NCBI GenBank assembly: GCA_031276035.1
Contig: JAISNV010000035.1
Coordinates: 62,001-126,000, forward strand
Origin: Bacteroidales bacterium
Lineage (GTDB): Bacteria; Bacteroidota; Bacteroidia; Bacteroidales; BM520
DNA: 64,000 nucleotides
Direction of reading: 5' to 3'
This document shows, piece by piece, positions 9,016 to 16,995 of this stretch. Under the pieces are notes generated by a model. It was not told the origin of the DNA and made no database searches. It worked only from the letters and a program-made list of their open reading frames with translations. Position 1 is the stretch's first letter, and each line of letters starts with the position of its first letter. The position numbers and the translations under genes were made by a program.

Positions 9016-10245
9016 TTAGAGGGTTGATGCAAATTCGACAAGATTGTTACAACAAACATCTGCCGAAGAATTATTTTTACCGATAAAAACGGTTTTCATA
9101 TTCAGATTTTTTCCGAAAAGAATGTCGCTGTCCGAATCCCCAATCATAACACTTCTCTCGAAATCGATTTCCGGGAAATCTTCTTTTGCCTGTAAGGCCA
9201 TTCCGACATTAGGCTTTCGCCATAAATGATTTTCTGATTGCAAATGCGGACAAAAATAAACTTTGTCGATTTTTCCTCCATTTGCAGTAATTTCTTTAAT
9301 CATGAAATTATTAACCTTCTCAACATCTTTGCAAGTCATAATTTTTTTTCCGACACCTTGCTGGTTTGTAACTACAAATATTCTTTCAAACTTTGACGAA
9401 AAAGTTTGAATTGCATTAATCACGCCGTCGAGGAAGATAAATTCTTCGGGTTTGGTAACGTAACCGTCAATAATTCTTTTATTTATTACTCCATCGCGAT
9501 CCAGAAAAAGCGCTGAAGAATAGGGGGCGAGTATTTTATCCGCACGATAATAATCTTCGGGAATACCTATATCGATAAAATCTTTTTCGAAACTTAATCC
9601 GTAGATTTGACAAGTTTGTTTTTCCAAAAAATCTTTTTCAAAAGAAAATTTTTCAGGACAATCGTTTAAAAGATTTTTATTCAAAAGGTAAATTCCGGCA
9701 TTAATCAATCCTTGTCCGGCTTTCTGGCCTTTTTCGAGGAAAGATTTAATCGTATTGTTTTCTGAAATTTCCACACAACCGTACCTGCCGACATCATCGA
9801 CTTTTCTAAGAGCAATGGCAATATCAGTTTTCTTTTCGAAATAAAAATCAGATAATGACTGTAAATTTATATCGAAGAATGAATCGCCGTTAAGCACGAA
9901 AATATCATTTCCTTTAGACTTAGAAAGTGCATATTTAATAGCGCCGCCAGTTCCTAAAGGATTTTCCTCAATAGCGTACGAAATATTAATTTCCCTATAT
10001 TCAATACGATTTTCAATTTCAATATGTTTACCGTATTTATTGCCGAAATATGAAATTATGCTTTCGTGAAGATATCCTACGGAAAGCACAACGTCGGTAA
10101 TATCATTTTTCAATAAATGAATCAGAAGATATTCTAAGAAAGGTTTATCCTTGACAGGTGCCATCGGTTTTGGAATATCGCTTATAACGGTTTGAAGACG
10201 GGAACCGAAACCGCCTGCGAGAATTACAGCGCTATTTGTTTTCAT
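9016..10245 (-). CDS. Bifunctional heptose-1-phosphate guanylyltransferase / heptose 1,7-bisphosphate phosphatase (HddC-GmhB fusion)
   Basis: Two enzymes of the GDP-D-glycero-D-manno-heptose route fused in 409 residues. Residues 1-~230 form a nucleotidyltransferase with the G-rich loop LAGGFGSRLQ, IPKPMAPV and NGDSFFDI. Residues ~240-409 form a HAD phosphatase with FLDRDGVIN (nucleophile and acid Asp), VTNQQGVG and IGDSDSDI. The GmhB zinc loop keeps C-P-H but has H-L-W before RKP where E. coli GmhB has C-D-C, so a zinc site is incomplete or absent. The start at 10245 gives the classic MKTNSAVILAGG and overlaps the gmhA end by 14 nt. A longer frame from 10338 lies inside gmhA and is rejected. 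No HddA-type heptose kinase is in the window. Confidence 0.88.
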   Translation of the reverse strand: MKTNSAVILAGGFGSRLQTVISDIPKPMAPVKDKPFLEYLLIHLLKNDITDVVLSVGYLHESIISYFGNKYGKHIEIENRIEYREINISYAIEENPLGTGGAIKYALSKSKGNDIFVLNGDSFFDINLQSLSDFYFEKKTDIAIALRKVDDVGRYGCVEISENNTIKSFLEKGQKAGQGLINAGIYLLNKNLLNDCPEKFSFEKDFLEKQTCQIYGLSFEKDFIDIGIPEDYYRADKILAPYSSALFLDRDGVINKRIIDGYVTKPEEFIFLDGVINAIQTFSSKFERIFVVTNQQGVGKKIMTCKDVEKVNNFMIKEITANGGKIDKVYFCPHLQSENHLWRKPNVGMALQAKEDFPEIDFERSVMIGDSDSDILFGKNLNMKTVFIGKNNSSADVCCNNLVEFASTL

Positions 10246-10822
10246 TTCCGAATAGGGCAGTTTCGATGAGTTCGCACAAAATATGTCCCAAAGTAATATG
10301 AGCTTCTTGAATACGTGGAGTATCATTTGAAGGAACACGTAAAATGTATTTGCATAATTCTTTCATTTTGCCGCCGTTTTCACCTGTAAATCCAATGGTA
10401 ATAATTTCGTTTTTATTGCAGTATTCCAGAGCGTTGATAAGGTTTTGTGAATTGCCTGAGGTTGAGATTGCAATAAATACATCACCATTTTTAGCTTTAG
10501 CTTTTACTGCCCGCGAGTAGATATCATTGTAGCAATAATCATTAGCGACAGCGGTAAGGTATGAAGTATTCACATGTAAAGCTTCAGCATCAAGCGGTTC
10601 TCTATCGAAATAAAATTTTCCGGATAATTCAGCTGCAATGTGTTGAGCATCAGCAGCAGAGCCGCCATTTCCGGCAATTAAAACTTTTCCGCCTAATTTA
10701 TAAGTATCTACAATAACTTGAGCAATTTCTGCAATTTCATCAATAAATTTCGAATCATTGAGAATTTTATCCTTAACCTCAATAGATTGCTTTAATACTT
10801 CGACAACTCTATTTTTATTCAT
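10232..10822 (-). CDS. gmhA: Sedoheptulose-7-phosphate isomerase (phosphoheptose isomerase)
   Basis: SIS-domain enzyme converting sedoheptulose 7-phosphate to D-glycero-D-manno-heptose 7-phosphate in the cytosol. The 196-residue length is typical. Family motifs are GNGGSAADAQHIAAELSGKF, AISTSGNSQNLINAL and the C-terminal AHITLGHILCELIE, which carries catalytic-type His and Glu residues. It overlaps the fused hddC-gmhB gene and lies 2 nt after the glycosyltransferase gene. Its substrate would come from the pentose phosphate pathway, to which the nearby split transketolase belongs. That link is inference only. Confidence 0.94.
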   Translation of the reverse strand: MNKNRVVEVLKQSIEVKDKILNDSKFIDEIAEIAQVIVDTYKLGGKVLIAGNGGSAADAQHIAAELSGKFYFDREPLDAEALHVNTSYLTAVANDYCYNDIYSRAVKAKAKNGDVFIAISTSGNSQNLINALEYCNKNEIITIGFTGENGGKMKELCKYILRVPSNDTPRIQEAHITLGHILCELIETALFGNENK

Positions 10823-10824
10823 AA

Positions 10825-11769
10825 TTAATCTTTGTGATTTAATCTTTTAGAAACATTGTAATCGTTTTGATTCGGCGAATTTCTTGTTATCAATTCTCCG
10901 GTAAAACCGACTGAAAATGATTGGAATCCGAGCACCATACATAGCAGTCCGACAAAGAACAATGGTCTGTCGGTCATACCGTAGCCTGCAAAGAAAAACC
11001 TCTGAATGACAAGCCAAATAAATATAACAAAACCGATAAAGAATATGAGAGCGCCGAGTGCACCGAAAAGATGCATCGGGTTTTTGCCGTATCTGTTGAT
11101 AAATGTGATAGTCATTAAATCCAGAAATCCGTTTATAAACCGGCTCATTCCGAATTTGGTTTTGCCGTATTTTCTGGCACGATGTTGAACAACTTTTTCA
11201 CCTATTCTATTGTAACCGGCTTTTTTGGCAATAAGCGGAACATATCTGTGCATTTCGCCGTAAACCTCGATGTTTTTAACAACTTCGTTTTTGTATGCCT
11301 TTAGTCCGCAGTTAAAATCATGTAAATTAATTTTAGAAACTTTACGTGTAACCCAATTGTAGAATTTTGATGAAATTCGTTTAATAAAAGGGTCGTATCT
11401 TTTTTTCTTCCATCCGGAAACAATATCGTAATCTTCATTGATTATCATGTTATAAAGTCCCGGAATTTCATCAGGACTATCTTGCATATCGGCATCCATA
11501 GTAATTACAACATCACCGGAGGCAATTCTAAAACCTTCGTTAAGAGCCGCAGATTTACCGTAATTTCTTTTAAACTTAATTCCGATAACATTTGCATGAA
11601 GCATACAGATTTCAGAGATTATTTTCCATGAAGAATCGTTGCTCCCGTCGTCTATGAATATAGCTTCCCATGAGAAACAATTTTCATTCATTACTTTACT
11701 TATCCATTTAAATAGTTCCGGAAGCGATTCTTCTTCATTTAGTAAGGGTATTACAAGAGATATTTGCAT
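10825..11769 (-). CDS. Family 2 glycosyltransferase, polyprenyl-phosphate type (DPM1/GtrB/ArnC-like)
   Basis: Membrane-anchored GT-A glycosyltransferase of 314 residues. The catalytic domain (1-~225) has IPLLNEEESLPEL, DDGSNDSSW and DADMQDSPDE, which contains the divalent-metal aspartates. GNYGKS-type and HDFNCGLKAY motifs follow. Two hydrophobic segments near residues 232-255 and 270-292 are the membrane hairpin of dolichol-phosphate-mannose-synthase-like bacterial enzymes. It probably makes an undecaprenyl-phosphate-linked sugar for envelope glycosylation. It starts 1 nt after the DUF4199 stop and ends 2 nt before gmhA, so it is tightly co-transcribed. Confidence 0.9.
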   Translation of the reverse strand: MQISLVIPLLNEEESLPELFKWISKVMNENCFSWEAIFIDDGSNDSSWKIISEICMLHANVIGIKFKRNYGKSAALNEGFRIASGDVVITMDADMQDSPDEIPGLYNMIINEDYDIVSGWKKKRYDPFIKRISSKFYNWVTRKVSKINLHDFNCGLKAYKNEVVKNIEVYGEMHRYVPLIAKKAGYNRIGEKVVQHRARKYGKTKFGMSRFINGFLDLMTITFINRYGKNPMHLFGALGALIFFIGFVIFIWLVIQRFFFAGYGMTDRPLFFVGLLCMVLGFQSFSVGFTGELITRNSPNQNDYNVSKRLNHKD

Positions 11770-11770
11770 A

Positions 11771-12292
11771 TTAGAACGGTCTTTCTTTTTTAGTAAATGC
11801 AGCTACAATAAGAGCAATGATAAGTGCACTTATTGCGACATTAAATATTGTTATAAATAAATATGGAATAGGAGCGTACATTTTTTCTGCCATGCTTAAT
11901 ATTGCATCATAAGATTCTGCGCCGAATTTGTCATAAAAATTTTCCATTATATCTGTGCTCTCCATTTGAGCAATCATCTCCTGTTTTCCGCCCAAAAAAG
12001 AAACATTAACCCAATCTCTCAATTTATCAATAAAAGCCGCAATGAAATATATAAAGAATCCGTGTGAGAAAGCCTGGTTAAAAGAAACGTATCCCTCAAG
12101 ATGGTCGTTACTGTATCTTCTGATACCCTTAGCCATAGCTATAATGTATAAAGACGTGACTATAGCAAAATTAAGGAATCCCATTATTCCACCAGAGAAA
12201 CTAATTCCGGCAACTTGTAAAATAATATGATAAACCAATAATATTAAACCGGCACTGGCACCGTATAACAATCTGTTTTTCCAAACATTCAT
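11771..12292 (-). CDS. DUF4199 family membrane protein
   Basis: 173-residue inner-membrane protein with four hydrophobic segments: residues ~6-26, 32-50, 75-95 and 140-165. It resembles the DUF4199 family, which is largely confined to Bacteroidota and often precedes a GT2 gene, as here. The ATG at 12292 begins MNVWKNRLLYGAS at the first helix. The longer frame from 12376 would run through the promoter and adds no conserved sequence. A complete promoter (12321-12350) lies just upstream, so this is the first gene of the DUF4199-GT2-gmhA-hddC/gmhB-symporter operon. Its function is unknown. Confidence 0.8.
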   Translation of the reverse strand: MNVWKNRLLYGASAGLILLVYHIILQVAGISFSGGIMGFLNFAIVTSLYIIAMAKGIRRYSNDHLEGYVSFNQAFSHGFFIYFIAAFIDKLRDWVNVSFLGGKQEMIAQMESTDIMENFYDKFGAESYDAILSMAEKMYAPIPYLFITIFNVAISALIIALIVAAFTKKERPF

Positions 12293-12320
12293 TATTTTAA
12301 GCTTTAAAATTAAAAACGTA

Positions 12321-12350
12321 CAAAGATAATGAAAAATTAACAACAAACAA
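12321..12350 (-). promoter_or_regulatory. Promoter of the DUF4199-GT2-heptose operon
   Basis: Minus-strand TTG (12350-12348), a 19-nt spacer, then TATCTTTG (12328-12321), matching the Bacteroidota -33/-7 pattern. It lies about 29 nt before the DUF4199 ATG at 12292. Confidence 0.7.
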
Positions 12351-12561
12351 TTAACAGTTGTTGTCTCTGTTTTCAAAAGACATATTGTGTTCTTGGCAAA
12401 TAATATATATCAGGATTTCGAATTTAAAAATTCAGGAATTATTTTATTGATTTTATCTTCTAATTATCTTAACGCCAATAATTATTTATTGGATAACTAA
12501 TATTATAAAATTATAGTGGTGATGTTCTAATCGACACATTAATTGACAATTAGCCAATCAA

Positions 12562-13176
12562 TTACATTAATAACTCACCTTTTCCTACTCTTACAATCAT
12601 AGGTTCCTCTTCAGTACAATCAACAATTGTAGATGGTTCCAATCCGCCATAACCGCCATCAATTACAATATCTACAATATCTTCGTATTTTTCGTAAATC
12701 AATTCCGGATCTGTTAAGTACTCAACGATATCATCGTCTTCTCTTAAAGATGTGGTAACAATCGGATTTCCCAATTCCTTAACAATTTCTCTGATAATAT
12801 TATTATCGGGAACTCTTATGCCTACAGTCTTCTTTTTGGATTTGAAAATTGCAGGAACACTATTATTGGCATTTAATATAAATGTGAACGGTCCGGGCAA
12901 ATTAGCCTTCATTAGTTTAAAGATATGATTTGGGAAAGGGCAGGTAAAATCCGAAATATTACTCAAATCATAACAAATTAGAGAAAAATCTGCTTTTTCC
13001 AATGCAACTCCTTTAATTCTTGCAATCTTGTTAACCGCTTTGATATTGTTTATATCACAACCCATAGCATAAACGGTATCGGTAGGATATATAATAATAC
13101 CACCGTTTTTGAGCGTATCGCAAATTATATTTATGTAACGTGAATTAGGATTTTCGGGATATAGTTTTACAAGCAT
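12562..13176 (-). CDS. Sua5/YciO/YrdC family protein, YciO type (putative L-threonylcarbamoyladenylate synthase)
   Basis: 204-residue protein of the YrdC fold. Family motifs are IIIYPTDTVYAMGCD, ARIKG, NLPGPFTFILNA, GIRVPDN and NPIVTTSLR. The length and the NLPGPFTFI wording match the YciO branch better than TsaC or Sua5. Family members make threonylcarbamoyl-AMP for the t6A37 modification of ANN-decoding tRNAs; the role of YciO itself is less certain. It starts about 15 nt after the U-tract of the SRP RNA on the same strand, so it may be expressed by read-through from the tRNA-Lys/SRP promoter. No separate TAnnTTTG is visible before it. Confidence 0.85.
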   Translation of the reverse strand: MLVKLYPENPNSRYINIICDTLKNGGIIIYPTDTVYAMGCDINNIKAVNKIARIKGVALEKADFSLICYDLSNISDFTCPFPNHIFKLMKANLPGPFTFILNANNSVPAIFKSKKKTVGIRVPDNNIIREIVKELGNPIVTTSLREDDDIVEYLTDPELIYEKYEDIVDIVIDGGYGGLEPSTIVDCTEEEPMIVRVGKGELLM

Positions 13177-13191
13177 ATCACTGTGGTTTAC

Positions 13192-13201
13192 AAAAAAAGG
13201 G
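13192..13201 (-). terminator. U-tract at the SRP RNA 3' end
   Basis: The closing stem of the SRP RNA ends in CCC followed by seven T on the minus strand. The RNA's own long stem plus this tract should act as an intrinsic terminator, perhaps incomplete because yciO starts 15 nt later. Confidence 0.6.
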
Positions 13202-13295
13202 TAAGCGCATTATATCGCACCGCTACGACCACCTACCCTTGCTTTCTTCCGAACCTGGGGGAGTTCAGTGGGAGCTGGTCGTATAAGACTTACCC
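13199..13295 (-). ncRNA. ffs: Signal recognition particle RNA, bacterial small (4.5S) type
   Basis: 97-nt RNA that scaffolds Ffh for co-translational targeting to the membrane. Read on the minus strand, it folds as one long hairpin. The ends pair (GGGTAAG with CTTACCC), as do the inner arms (TACGACCA with TGGTCGTA). The domain IV signature CCAGG-TTCGGAAGAAAGCA contains the GGAA tetraloop (minus strand, around 13250-13247) and the AGCA of the symmetric loop. Its 5' end is only 3 nt after the tRNA-Lys 3' end, so it must come from the same primary transcript. Confidence 0.93.
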
Positions 13296-13298
13296 AAG

Positions 13299-13371
13299 TG
13301 ACTGAGCCGGGATTCGAACCCGGGACCCTATGCTTAAAAGGCATATGCTCTACCTGCTGAGCTACTCAGTC
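13299..13371 (-). tRNA. tRNA-Lys (anticodon TTT)
   Basis: 73-nt cloverleaf. The acceptor stem GACTGAG pairs with CTCAGTC and the discriminator is A. The D arm has GCTCAGCAGGTAGAGC, the anticodon loop is CTTTTAA (anticodon TTT), and the T arm is CCGGGTTCGAATCCCGG. The CCA end is not encoded: the bases that follow are CTT and then the SRP RNA. A good promoter lies at 13392-13421. Confidence 0.98.
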
Positions 13372-13391
13372 TGTAGCCGTAAAAGCGAGTG

Positions 13392-13421
13392 CAAAAGTAC
13401 AATAATTTTTTAAATAACAAA
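13392..13421 (-). promoter_or_regulatory. Promoter of the tRNA-Lys/SRP RNA transcript
   Basis: TTTG (13421-13418), an 18-nt spacer and TACTTTTG (13399-13392) on the minus strand match the Bacteroidota consensus. The tRNA 5' end is 20 nt downstream. It is the only good promoter upstream of either RNA. The rest of the gap to 13593 is AT-rich with nothing recognised. Confidence 0.7.
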
Positions 13422-13593
13422 GAAAAAATGAAAAAATAAATTAACAATTAACGATTAAAGTTTAATAATTAATAATGATTAGCTGATAATTATTGAATTA
13501 AGGAATCTTTGAATTATTAAAAATTTGTTGCCGAATTTTATAATATGGAGTTTGAAATATGATTTTCTGAATTAAAAAAAGAGGATTTGGAAA

Positions 13594-15072
13594 CTAAAGA
13601 GCTACTTTTTGTATGTAAAAAACGGTTCTTCTGTTATTCTTGCTTATAGAATTGTTTCTTATAGTCTGATATCCGTATAAAAGATAATTGTTTTCATACC
13701 AGTGTTCTATCATGCTGTCATATTCATTTTCAACGATATCTTTATTGTATTTTTTTGTTGTATAAAATTTTTCAACAGGTTCGGAACGATATTGAAAGTT
13801 CATAAATTTGTATGTAATACAATCTTTAGCAAAGTATGCATTTAAAATTTCGTCTTCAATAATATTAACCATAACTTTCGAATGCGGAATAAATGTATGT
13901 TCAGTGTTTTCAACTTCCGTATTTCCTATCCATAATAACTTTCCGCTGCTTTCGAAAATATAATTCACCGCTTGTACGGTGGTAAAACCTATAAATTCTT
14001 GATAATACCGTGTGTAAGGCCGTCCGTAAAAATCATAATCGGTTTGCGGAGTTACTTTGTATTTCGGCGAATAAGCTTCTGTAGTAAAAATATATGATGT
14101 ATTAATACTATCAATATCCAAATATTTCAGGGGTTGCTGCCAAGTATAATAGATGTCTTTAGCTAATTGTCTGTGTTGAAATAGATTAAATGAAGAAGAA
14201 TTTATATCGATATTGAATATTCCGGATGATGAATATCCAAAACCGCTTGATGAAATTAAATTTTTTAAATTCCCCGAAAAATATGCTCCGACAATTGAGT
14301 TGATATTTCCATTGATATCTTTTAAGGGAGCAGCATACGTCAGCAAGGTGCTGTCGCCAAGAACTTTGTCGAATTTTAATCTTGAAATACCGTCGTTAAA
14401 TTCAAATAAATTAAAAACATAGGATAAATCTGTTCTTTTAGTCATACTTATGTATATGTTATCCTCATCGGTATATCTGATAAGAGATAAAATATTGTAT
14501 GTAGAATTTTCCGAAGAAGTATATATAAATGAATTTTGTTTGTTAGCGAAGTTCATTGAAAGCAAATGATATCTATCTTTTTTATCGATTAATGAAATTA
14601 GGACGATATTATTTGATGCTGTGATTACATTTATATTTACCGGTGAATCGTAGCTTGTTTCTAATGTCGAAATTTCACCGCTTTCCAAGTTAAATTTTAC
14701 CAATAATATATCTGTTGCATTCTTTCGTGTCGAAGATGTTGACAAAGCAACGAAAACATTGCTTTTATGTCTTGTGTGGGCTCTTATATAATAATCCGAC
14801 GGAAGAACGAAAGACGTTTCTTTAAAAGTTTCTAAGTTTACATCTAAAAGCTTTATAACAAAGGCTAAGGAATCTCCTGAAGATGCTGTGGATATAATAT
14901 AACTTACGACTACACCGTATTCTCCGCAATTTATTGCTATACACGGACTTGGTTCGGTGCTGTTGTTTCCGATATTAATCTCAAATCTTAAAGGATTGCT
15001 TTCTTTTTCTCTTTGAGCGAAGAGAATAAGAGAGAACGAAAGCAAGATTATTAATAAAGGAATTTTCTTCAT
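13594..15072 (-). CDS. Hypothetical secreted protein
   Basis: I do not recognise a family. The 492-residue product has a clear signal peptide: Lys-Lys, a hydrophobic core, then cleavage probably after LILFAQ. The rest has alternating short strands and many Ser, Asn, Tyr and Thr (for example NCGEYGVVVSYIIS, NNIVLISLIDKKDRYHLL, NIYISMTKRTD), suggesting a beta-rich, perhaps propeller-like fold. There is no lipobox and no T9SS sorting domain. It starts 6 nt after the tetR stop, so the regulator and this exported protein form an operon with ychF. Location is probably periplasm or outer-membrane face. Confidence 0.7.
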   Translation of the reverse strand: MKKIPLLIILLSFSLILFAQREKESNPLRFEINIGNNSTEPSPCIAINCGEYGVVVSYIISTASSGDSLAFVIKLLDVNLETFKETSFVLPSDYYIRAHTRHKSNVFVALSTSSTRKNATDILLVKFNLESGEISTLETSYDSPVNINVITASNNIVLISLIDKKDRYHLLSMNFANKQNSFIYTSSENSTYNILSLIRYTDEDNIYISMTKRTDLSYVFNLFEFNDGISRLKFDKVLGDSTLLTYAAPLKDINGNINSIVGAYFSGNLKNLISSSGFGYSSSGIFNIDINSSSFNLFQHRQLAKDIYYTWQQPLKYLDIDSINTSYIFTTEAYSPKYKVTPQTDYDFYGRPYTRYYQEFIGFTTVQAVNYIFESSGKLLWIGNTEVENTEHTFIPHSKVMVNIIEDEILNAYFAKDCITYKFMNFQYRSEPVEKFYTTKKYNKDIVENEYDSMIEHWYENNYLLYGYQTIRNNSISKNNRRTVFYIQKVAL

Positions 15073-15078
15073 TTTACT

Positions 15079-15681
15079 TTATGATGATAAAGCTTGTTCT
15101 ACGTTGATAAGCAAGGCATTGAATGCAGGAGCATAATATTCATATTTGTTTTTTACATAGAATTGAACTTCAAGACTTTTCAAAATCATAAAAACAATGT
15201 CTATAAAAGCCGTCGCATCAATATTTTCCGAAATATGCCCGTCGTTTTTACCGGTAATCACAAGAGTCATAAGCTGTTCTCTTTCCCATTTTTCGAGATT
15301 TGCTATTGCTTCTTGAACCAGTTTATTGTGGTCTCCGATATTGGATTGACTTAAAAAATCAATTCTCAGGGCTTGCCTGTAATTGTATGATTTATTTATA
15401 AATTCCATTTTAGCGTAAAGATATTGTGCAAATCTGACGGGCGCAGTATCTTCTTTGTTTGTTAAAATAGGTAGGAGCGTATCTTTCAACCTTTCAATCT
15501 CATCATCGACAATTGCAGAATATAATTCTTCTTTACTTGCGAAATGATAATAGATAGAGCCCTTTGCTTTATGGCAAGCTTTGGCAATATCGTCCATTGA
15601 AGTTTTCTCATAACCATAATGTTGAAAGAGAGCACTCGCAGCTTCTTTTATCTGATTTCTTGTAATATCTACTTTACTCAT
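15079..15681 (-). CDS. TetR/AcrR family transcriptional regulator
   Basis: 200-residue cytosolic DNA-binding protein. The N-terminal helix-turn-helix is typical: AASALFQHYGYEKTSMDDIAKACHKAKGSIYYHFASKEEL spans residues ~13-52 (read as two adjoining parts), with the recognition helix near AKGSIYYHF. The C-terminal ligand domain is not identifiable. It lies 14 nt after ychF and 6 nt before the secreted-protein gene, so it may control export or envelope functions. The ligand is unknown, and no separate promoter or operator stands out in the short gaps. Confidence 0.9.
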   Translation of the reverse strand: MSKVDITRNQIKEAASALFQHYGYEKTSMDDIAKACHKAKGSIYYHFASKEELYSAIVDDEIERLKDTLLPILTNKEDTAPVRFAQYLYAKMEFINKSYNYRQALRIDFLSQSNIGDHNKLVQEAIANLEKWEREQLMTLVITGKNDGHISENIDATAFIDIVFMILKSLEVQFYVKNKYEYYAPAFNALLINVEQALSS

Positions 15682-15695
15682 ATTGTGGGTTGTTT

Positions 15696-16799
15696 TTAAA
15701 CGTTAAATCGAACATGAATAATATCACCATCTTGTAGAATGTAATTTTTCCCTTCGACAAATAGTTTTCCTTTTTCTTTGCAAGCTTGTTCGCTTTTTAG
15801 AGTTATGAAATCGTCATAATGCATAACTTCTGCTCTGATAAAACCTCTTTCGAGATCGCTGTGGATAACACCTGCAGCCTGCGGCGCAGTCATCCCTTTT
15901 TTTATAGTCCATGCCCTCACTTCCTTCGGGCCGGCGGTGAAAAAAGATTGCAAGTTGAGCATTTTATATGCGGTACGAATCATTCTGTTAACACCGGGTT
16001 CTGTAAGTCCGGCATCTTCAAGAAACATTTGTCTGTCTTCATTATTATCGAAATCCGCAATCTCGGCTTCGAGTTTTCCCGCAACAATAATAACTTCAAT
16101 ATCTTTTCCTTCGAAAGATTTGATAACAGCTTCTGAATATTTATTTCCCGAAATTGCAGATTCGTCATCAACATTACAAACATAAAGAACCGGTTTCTCA
16201 GTTAAGAGGAGCATATCTTTTACGAATTTAGAATGTAAATCTTCGTCTATTTCGATGTCGCGGGCATTACCGAAATTGCTTAATGCGTCTTTGTATTTAT
16301 TAAGGATTTCCACACCTTGTTTTGCATCCTTATCTCCGGCAGATTTAGCTGCTTTCTCAAGTCTTTGTATCTTTCTTTCAACAAGTTCAAGATCACGGAT
16401 TTGAAGCTCAAAATCAACAAGCTCAATATCTCTGACAGGATCAATTGAGCCTTCAACATGTGAAAGATTGTCATCATCGAAGCAGCGGAGAACATGTATA
16501 AGCGCATCGGTTTGTTGGATATCTGCAAGGAATTTATTTCCGACGCCTTCGCCTTTGCTTGCGCCTTTAGCAAGTCCCGGAACATCAACAATTTCAACAA
16601 CAGCCGGAATAATCTTAACAGAATGAATATATTGGTCTATTTCATAAAGTCGGGGATCCGGAACATCAATCATTCCGATATTAGATTTTGTAGCACTGAA
16701 AGCAAAGTTGGTAATTTCTCCTTTGTTCTTTGATATACAATTAAAAATAGTAGTCTTGCCTGTATTTGTAAGGCCAATTATACCGCATTTTAAACCCAT
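15696..16799 (-). CDS. ychF: Redox-regulated ATPase YchF (OLA1-type Obg family)
   Basis: Ribosome-associated P-loop NTPase of the Obg family that prefers ATP; cytosolic. The 367-residue length is normal. Walker A GLTNTGKTT is at residues 9-17, followed by FAFSATKSNIGMIDVPDPRL and the G3 motif DVPGLAKGASKGEGVGNKFL. A coiled-coil insert lies around 130-165. The C-terminal TGS domain holds FTAGPKEVRAWTIKKG and ends DGDIIHVRFNV. A TATCTTTG promoter element lies at 16816-16823. It leads an operon with tetR and a secreted protein. Confidence 0.97.
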   Translation of the reverse strand: MGLKCGIIGLTNTGKTTIFNCISKNKGEITNFAFSATKSNIGMIDVPDPRLYEIDQYIHSVKIIPAVVEIVDVPGLAKGASKGEGVGNKFLADIQQTDALIHVLRCFDDDNLSHVEGSIDPVRDIELVDFELQIRDLELVERKIQRLEKAAKSAGDKDAKQGVEILNKYKDALSNFGNARDIEIDEDLHSKFVKDMLLLTEKPVLYVCNVDDESAISGNKYSEAVIKSFEGKDIEVIIVAGKLEAEIADFDNNEDRQMFLEDAGLTEPGVNRMIRTAYKMLNLQSFFTAGPKEVRAWTIKKGMTAPQAAGVIHSDLERGFIRAEVMHYDDFITLKSEQACKEKGKLFVEGKNYILQDGDIIHVRFNV

Positions 16800-16815
16800 A
16801 GATATATATTTTTTG

Positions 16816-16823
16816 CAAAGATA
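16816..16823 (-). promoter_or_regulatory. -7 promoter element for ychF
   Basis: TATCTTTG on the minus strand, 17 nt before the ychF ATG at 16799. No clear -33 TTTG is seen at the usual distance. Confidence 0.6.
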
Positions 16824-16995
16824 AAAAATTTGATGAGATAATGTAATGGGAAGCTGATTGTTTGTAAAATCCGAAATAAGAATAAATATTTTATAATTAC
16901 AACTCTAAATAAATTTATTTTTCAATAAAAATATTCTTGTGAATGGAATTTGTAATTTAAATATTATTATTCAAAGTAGTTATTACATCAATCTT

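Noticed and set aside
10246..10338. Extended start for the hddC-gmhB fusion
   Set aside because: The extra residues run inside gmhA in another frame and lack conservation; the family starts at MKTNSAVILAGG.
13372..13593. Possible further RNA or small gene upstream of tRNA-Lys
   Set aside because: Only the promoter elements are supported; the rest is AT-rich with no structure or frame.
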